DNA of 64,000 nucleotides, taken from contig NZ_CP108464.1 of NCBI RefSeq assembly GCF_036226405.1, positions 7,688,001 to 7,752,000 on the forward strand. Reading direction: 5' to 3'. Below the pieces are notes generated by a model, which made no database searches, had not been told where the DNA came from, and was given only the letters and a program-made list of their open reading frames with translations. Shown one piece after another: positions 60,075-64,000 of this stretch. Numbering within the stretch: the first letter of the stretch is position 1; each line of letters starts with the position of its first letter. This stretch comes from Streptomyces sp. NBC_01260 (GTDB taxonomy: Bacteria > Actinomycetota > Actinomycetes > Streptomycetales > Streptomycetaceae). The translations under genes were made by a program, and so were the position numbers.

Positions 60075-60630
60075 CTGCGGGGGCCCTGCTGCTCTCTCCC
60101 GGACTAGCCGTACTGGTGTTCGATCTGGCCGAGGTCGCCCACGGCCGCACCGTCCCGGCCACGGCCGGTGTGTGCCTGGGGCTGGCGATGCTCGCCGGCT
60201 TCACCGTGCACGGCCTGGGGCCCGCCGCACGCCGCTGGTCGACCCCTGGCTGTTCACCCGGCCGCCCTTCGGCGCCGTCGCCGTCGCCCTGCTCGTCCTG
60301 GGCGCGTCGGTGTCCGGGACGACGTTCCTGCTGCCGCTGTACTTCCAGACCGGCCGCGGGGAGGCCGGGTTGCTGCTCGCCCCCCAGGGGCTCGGCGCGG
60401 CGGCCGGGTCGGTGCTGGTCAACCGCACCATCAGCAAGGTCGCGCCGAGGACCCTGGTGGTCACCGGCATCGTGCTGATCCTCGCCGGCACGGCCCCGTT
60501 CACCCAGCTCGGCCACGACCTCCCGGATGCCGTGATTGCCGCGGCACTCGCGGTCCGCGGCGTCGGGATGGCCATGGTCGGCGCGCCCGTGATGAACATC
60601 GTCTGCAGCCGCATCGAGCCCGGGCATCTC
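60075..60630 (+). pseudogene. MFS (DHA2-type) transporter fragment with frameshifts
   Basis: Readable pieces are GALLLSPGLAVLVFDLAE, FTRPPFGAVAVALLVLGASV, FLLPLYFQTGRGEAGLLLAP and TLVVTGIVLILAGTAPF, the middle and late helices of an EmrB/QacA-type exporter. At least two frame changes separate them, and neither end is complete. Confidence 0.7.
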
Positions 60631-60631
60631 C

Positions 60632-60845
60632 CGAAGTCGGCGTACGCGTCGAACTCACCGGCCCGGCGGTTCCAGTCGTTGACCTCGCTGCTGACCCGCG
60701 CCTCGCGTGGTGCGGGCGATCGTCGCGACGGCGATCCTCGGCGGTGAGGTGTCGTACGCGTTGGAGAGGCGGATCCTGGCCAGGTCGCCGCCTTCGGTGA
60801 CGCGGACGACCTGGCGTACGGACTGGGAATGGTGTTCATGACCGA
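60632..60845 (-). pseudogene. SGNH/GDSL-hydrolase fragments
   Basis: One minus-strand frame gives SVRQVVRVTEGGDLARIRLSNAY (an N-terminal SGNH segment). Another gives SSEVNDWNRRAGEFDAYADF, a C-terminal segment of the same family. They abut, so the middle of the gene is gone. Confidence 0.6.
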
Positions 60846-61282
60846 CGTCTAATGGGATAGCGGCGCCGTTAAGGTGTCCGAATCGTAGCAGGGTGAATGC
60901 CTTTAGTGGAACCGTGGACCTGTTAGTGAGTGGCTCCGGAGGTTGCTCCGTGGGGTCGTGGATCGGTTCGCAACATTGAGTAAGTCTTTGCCCGTGGCCG
61001 GAATGTGCCGCTCTGTCTCGCCCTCGGCCTCCGCTCGGGCGGGTGGGGTGCGGTGCGGACCGTGGCGACGTGGGCCCGCGCCGCGCGGTAGGCGGCCGAA
61101 AGCGCGTGGGTGGCGGTCCTTGCGGCGTTACGGTCACATTGACCGTATGCAAGGGCAGGACGCACCCTCGATACGTAGCTGCGCAGTACATCTAGTTCGG
61201 CCGGGAGTGGCGCAGACCTCGAATCCGCTGTTCGGCTGTGGTTCCCGGGCCCCGGCCGACGACAGCACGCAGGAGGTAGCGC
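60846..61282. other. Intergenic region upstream of the asparagine synthetase gene
   Basis: About 440 bp without a supported gene. Presumably it carries the asnB-type promoter. No clear operator was seen. Confidence 0.3.
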
Positions 61283-63124
61283 ATGTGTGGCATCACCGGC
61301 TGGGTCTCCTTCGAACGCGACTTGCACAGTGCGTCCGCGACCTTGGACGCGATGACGGAGACGATGTCCTGCCGCGGCCCCGACGACCGCGGCACATGGA
61401 TCAACGGTCCGGCCGCCCTGGGGCACCGTCGACTGGCCATCATCGACCTGCCCGGCGGGCGGCAGCCGATGACGGCCGACACGCCGCAGGGCACGGTCGC
61501 TCTCGTCTACTCGGGGGAGACGTACAACTTCACCGAGCTGCGCCGTGAACTGAAGGGGCGCGGTCACCGGTTCACCACGGACTCCGACACCGAGGTCGTG
61601 CTGCGCGGGTATCTGGAGTGGGGCGAAGCGGTTGCCGAGCGGCTCAACGGCATGTACGCGTTCGCCGTGTGGGACGGCCGCCACGACAAGCTCGTCATGA
61701 TCCGCGACCGGATGGGCATCAAGCCCTTCTACTACTACGAGACCCCGGACGGTGTGCTGTTCGGCTCCGAACCCAAGGCGATCCTGGCCAACCCGCTGGC
61801 CCGTGCCCGAGTCGGACTCGGCGGGCTGAGGGAACTCTTCGCGTTCGTCAAGACGCCCGGCCACGCCGTGTGGGAGGGGATGCACGAGGTCGAGCCCGGC
61901 ACGGTCGTCACGGTCGACCGCAACGGACTGCGCCGGCACGTCTACTGGCAGCTGGAGACCCGCCCGCACCCGGACGGCAAGGACGACTCCATCACCCATG
62001 TGCGGTCGCTCCTCGACGACATCGTGCGGCGTCAGATGGTCTCGGACGTACCGCGCTGCACACTGCTCTCCGGTGGCCTCGACTCCTCCGCCATGACGGC
62101 GATCGCCGCCCGTCAGCTGGCCGAGAACGGCGAGACGGTGCGCAGCTTCGCGGTCGACTTCCTCGGTCAGGCTGACAACTTCGTCGCCGACGAGCTGCGA
62201 ACCACCCCGGACACGCCGTACGTGCACGACGTCGCACGCGCGGCGGGCACCGATCACCGTGACATCGTGCTGGATTCGCACGCACTGGCCGACCCCGAGG
62301 TGCGGGCCCAGGTGATCCGTGCCCGGGACATCCCGATGGGCTTCGGCGACATGGACGCCTCGCTGTACCTCCTGTTCCGGTCCATCCGCGAGCACTCGAC
62401 CGTCGCGCTGTCGGGGGAGTCGGCCGACGAGGTCTTCGGCGGCTATCTGCAGTTCTTCGACGAGGAGGCGCGGCGCGCGAACACCTTCCCGTGGCTGGTG
62501 CGCTTCGCCCAGCACTTCGGGGACGACTCCGATGTACTGAGGCCCGATCTGACGGCCGCCCTCGATCTCCCGTCGTACATCCAGGACAGCTACGACACCG
62601 CGGTCGCCGGTATCCAACGCCTGAACGGCGAGAGCGACTTCGAGTTCAGGATGCGCAAGATCTGCCATCTGCACCTGACGCGCTTCGTGCGCGTCCTGCT
62701 CGACCGCAAGGACCGGGCGAGCATGGCGGTCGGGCTCGAAGTGCGCGTGCCCTTCTGCGACCACCGCCTCGTCGAGTACGTGTACAACACGCCCTGGTCG
62801 CTGAAGTCCTTCGACGGCCGGGAGAAGTCCCTGCTGCGCGAGGCGACGGCGGACGTGCTGCCGAAGTCGGTCTACGACCGGGTCAAGAGCCCCTATCCGT
62901 CCACCCAGGACCCCAAGTACGCGCTCGCCCTGCAGGGGCACGCCAAGGACCTGCTGGCGCGGCCCTCGCATCCGGTCTTCGACCTCGTCGACCGTGACCG
63001 CGTCACGCGCGCGGCGCAGCACGACGCACCGCAGATCACCCAGGTCTCCCGGCGCGGCCTGGAGCGCACGCTGGACCTGGCGCTGTGGCTCGATCTCTAC
63101 AAGCCGGACATCACGCTCTCCTGA
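61283..63124 (+). CDS. asnB: Asparagine synthase (glutamine-hydrolysing)
   Basis: This 613-residue, two-domain enzyme begins MCGITGW, so Cys2 is the glutaminase nucleophile. It has SCRGPDDRG and YSGETYNFTELR for glutamine binding and the PP-loop LLSGGLDSSAM for ATP. ALSGESADEVFGGY and MAVGLEVRVPFCDHRLVEYV follow in the synthetase domain. It makes asparagine from aspartate, glutamine and ATP. AGGAGG precedes the ATG. It is not obviously linked to a cluster and is probably primary metabolism, though AsnB homologues also act in natural-product amidation. Confidence 0.9.
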   Translation: MCGITGWVSFERDLHSASATLDAMTETMSCRGPDDRGTWINGPAALGHRRLAIIDLPGGRQPMTADTPQGTVALVYSGETYNFTELRRELKGRGHRFTTDSDTEVVLRGYLEWGEAVAERLNGMYAFAVWDGRHDKLVMIRDRMGIKPFYYYETPDGVLFGSEPKAILANPLARARVGLGGLRELFAFVKTPGHAVWEGMHEVEPGTVVTVDRNGLRRHVYWQLETRPHPDGKDDSITHVRSLLDDIVRRQMVSDVPRCTLLSGGLDSSAMTAIAARQLAENGETVRSFAVDFLGQADNFVADELRTTPDTPYVHDVARAAGTDHRDIVLDSHALADPEVRAQVIRARDIPMGFGDMDASLYLLFRSIREHSTVALSGESADEVFGGYLQFFDEEARRANTFPWLVRFAQHFGDDSDVLRPDLTAALDLPSYIQDSYDTAVAGIQRLNGESDFEFRMRKICHLHLTRFVRVLLDRKDRASMAVGLEVRVPFCDHRLVEYVYNTPWSLKSFDGREKSLLREATADVLPKSVYDRVKSPYPSTQDPKYALALQGHAKDLLARPSHPVFDLVDRDRVTRAAQHDAPQITQVSRRGLERTLDLALWLDLYKPDITLS

Positions 63125-63162
63125 GCGGCTGCGTACGGCCGGTGTGCCGGTGAACGTATCGA

Positions 63163-63196
63163 GGAACCTCCGGAGCGCGAGCGCTCCGGAGGTTCC
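63163..63196. terminator. Bidirectional hairpin terminator
   Basis: A perfect inverted repeat with 16-nt arms (GGAACCTCCGGAGCGC) and a 2-nt centre, between the convergent asnB and fur-type genes. Confidence 0.8.
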
Positions 63197-63208
63197 CGGC
63201 TGTCGAGG

Positions 63209-63625
63209 TCATCCGCCGGCGCAGTCGGGGCACAGGCCCCGGTAGGTCACCTCGACCTCGGAGACGGTGAAGCCGAACCGTTCGGAGGGCGGCAGCCCGG
63301 CCAGCGGGTCGGCGTCGGGGTGGACGTCCCGGATGGTGCCGCAGTCGGAGCACACCAGGTGCTGGTGGGGGTGGTGCGCGTTCGGGTCGTAGCGCCTGGC
63401 CCGGCCGTCCGTGCCCACCTCGATCACCTCGCCCAGCGAGACCAGTTCGCCGAGGGTGTTGTAGACGGTGGCGCGAGAAATCTCCGGCAACAGGGCGGCG
63501 GCGCGTTCGAGTACCTCGTCCGCCGTGAAGTGGACGTGCTCGCCCGCGAGGACCTCGGCGACCACCCGGCGCTGAGCGGTCATTCGCCAGCCACGTCCAC
63601 GAAGCCGTTCCAGCAGGTCACTCAT
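63209..63625 (-). CDS. Fur-family repressor, CatR/PerR-like
   Basis: This 138-residue protein starts at ATG 63625 (MSDLLERL), with GGTGG upstream. It has a winged helix (RMTAQRRVVAEVLAG, SRATVYNTLGELVSLGEVIE), the metal-binding HHPHQHLVCSDCG stretch and a second CPDC for the structural zinc site. It is divergent from a catalase gene, the arrangement of CatR-catalase pairs in Streptomyces, where peroxide relieves repression. The operator-like palindrome in the shared region fits this. Confidence 0.85.
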   Translation of the reverse strand: MSDLLERLRGRGWRMTAQRRVVAEVLAGEHVHFTADEVLERAAALLPEISRATVYNTLGELVSLGEVIEVGTDGRARRYDPNAHHPHQHLVCSDCGTIRDVHPDADPLAGLPPSERFGFTVSEVEVTYRGLCPDCAGG

Positions 63626-63684
63626 GCCCACCAGCCTAACTGTGCGTTGTCCGACGAATGACGCGTACAGACCCGTCTGCCGTA

Positions 63685-63712
63685 TTGACTTGGACTAGGT
63701 CCATCGTAGGAT
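63685..63712 (+). promoter_or_regulatory. Catalase promoter with operator-like palindrome
   Basis: TTGACT (63685-63690) and TAGGAT (63707-63712) are spaced by 16 bp. A perfect TGGAC-TAG-GTCCA palindrome fills 63691-63703 between them, a plausible site for the adjacent Fur-type repressor. The leader to the catalase ATG is about 245 bp. Confidence 0.55.
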
Positions 63713-63957
63713 CGGTTCCGGCTGACAGCCAAGGGACCGGTCAACAGCAGGGGAAATTGCGTGGCTTCAGGAGACGGGTGCGCTCACGCCGGCATCCGGA
63801 CCGGGACCGCCTCGGTACCGAGGCGGTCGCCTCCGGGACGCGGGTACGCACAGGGCGCCGTCGTCTCCCTCGGAACCGTCGCCTCAGAATCATCACCCTC
63901 AGTTCCACCACCCTCAGTTCCAAGGCAATGTGATCCGCCCCGTCCGGAAGGATTTTC

Positions 63958-64000
63958 ATGACTGAGAACCACGACGCGATCGTCACCGACCCGAAGACGG
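63958..64000 (+). CDS. Catalase, N-terminus only (runs off the window)
   Basis: The visible 14 residues MTENHDAIVTDPKT match the start of Streptomyces monofunctional catalases as I recall them. GGAAGGA precedes the ATG. The neighbouring divergent Fur-type regulator supports the call. Confidence 0.6.
   Translation, partial: MTENHDAIVTDPKT

Overview
The window is about 72% G+C by eye. It carries actinobacterial hallmarks: a 25-codon bL37 ribosomal protein gene, Streptomyces-type megasynthases, a Ser/Thr kinase fused to a PQQ-repeat sensor, a CatR-like Fur regulator beside a catalase, and IS1380/IS30/IS3-type remnants. It most likely comes from Streptomyces or a close relative such as Kitasatospora.

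Left part (1-11.1 kb): a GNAT acetyltransferase, a decayed IS1380-type transposase, a glutamine-synthetase-like ligase, a FabH-like ketosynthase III, a membrane-anchored alpha/beta hydrolase, and a four-gene oligopeptide-type ABC importer operon on the minus strand. In the importer one permease is fused to an ATPase.

Centre (11.6-40.6 kb): a nonribosomal peptide locus. A small DUF5132-like membrane protein and an ABC exporter precede a giant NRPS that begins at 14522. Seven modules are readable: C-A-T x5, then C-A-(N-methyltransferase)-T, then C-A-T-TE. Active-site readings suggest X-Thr-X-Pro-Phe-(N-Me)Tyr-X, with an unidentified acyl or aryl cap suggested by the atypical first C domain. The reading frame is broken inside the seventh C domain near 35085, where roughly 160 residues are missing, so the last A-T-TE lies in a second frame. 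MbtH, a P450, an SRPBCC protein and a small orphan protein follow, and a 21-bp-stem terminator closes the transcription unit at 40544-40588.

Right of the cluster (40.8-53 kb): a chimeric IS3/IS30 scar, a secreted GH5 endoglycoceramidase-like enzyme, a secreted metal-dependent hydrolase with a discoidin domain, a TetR regulator, the kinase-PQQ sensor, a compact three-gene unit (small protein, polyprenyl synthase, MpaB-type oxygenase) and bL37.

Far right (53.3-64 kb): a tightly overlapping minus-strand operon (ATP-grasp ligase, DUF364-like Rossmann protein, cysteine-synthase-like PLP enzyme, dipeptide-epimerase-like enolase) lies behind a Zur-box-like site. I infer a zinc-responsive metallophore-type pathway that may be undescribed. 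Next come a quinone-oxidoreductase-like enzyme, an isochorismatase, a graveyard of gene fragments (2,3-DHB-AMP ligase, MFS exporter, SGNH hydrolase), an asparagine synthetase, a CatR-like Fur regulator and the start of a divergent catalase. No tRNA, rRNA or CRISPR array was seen.
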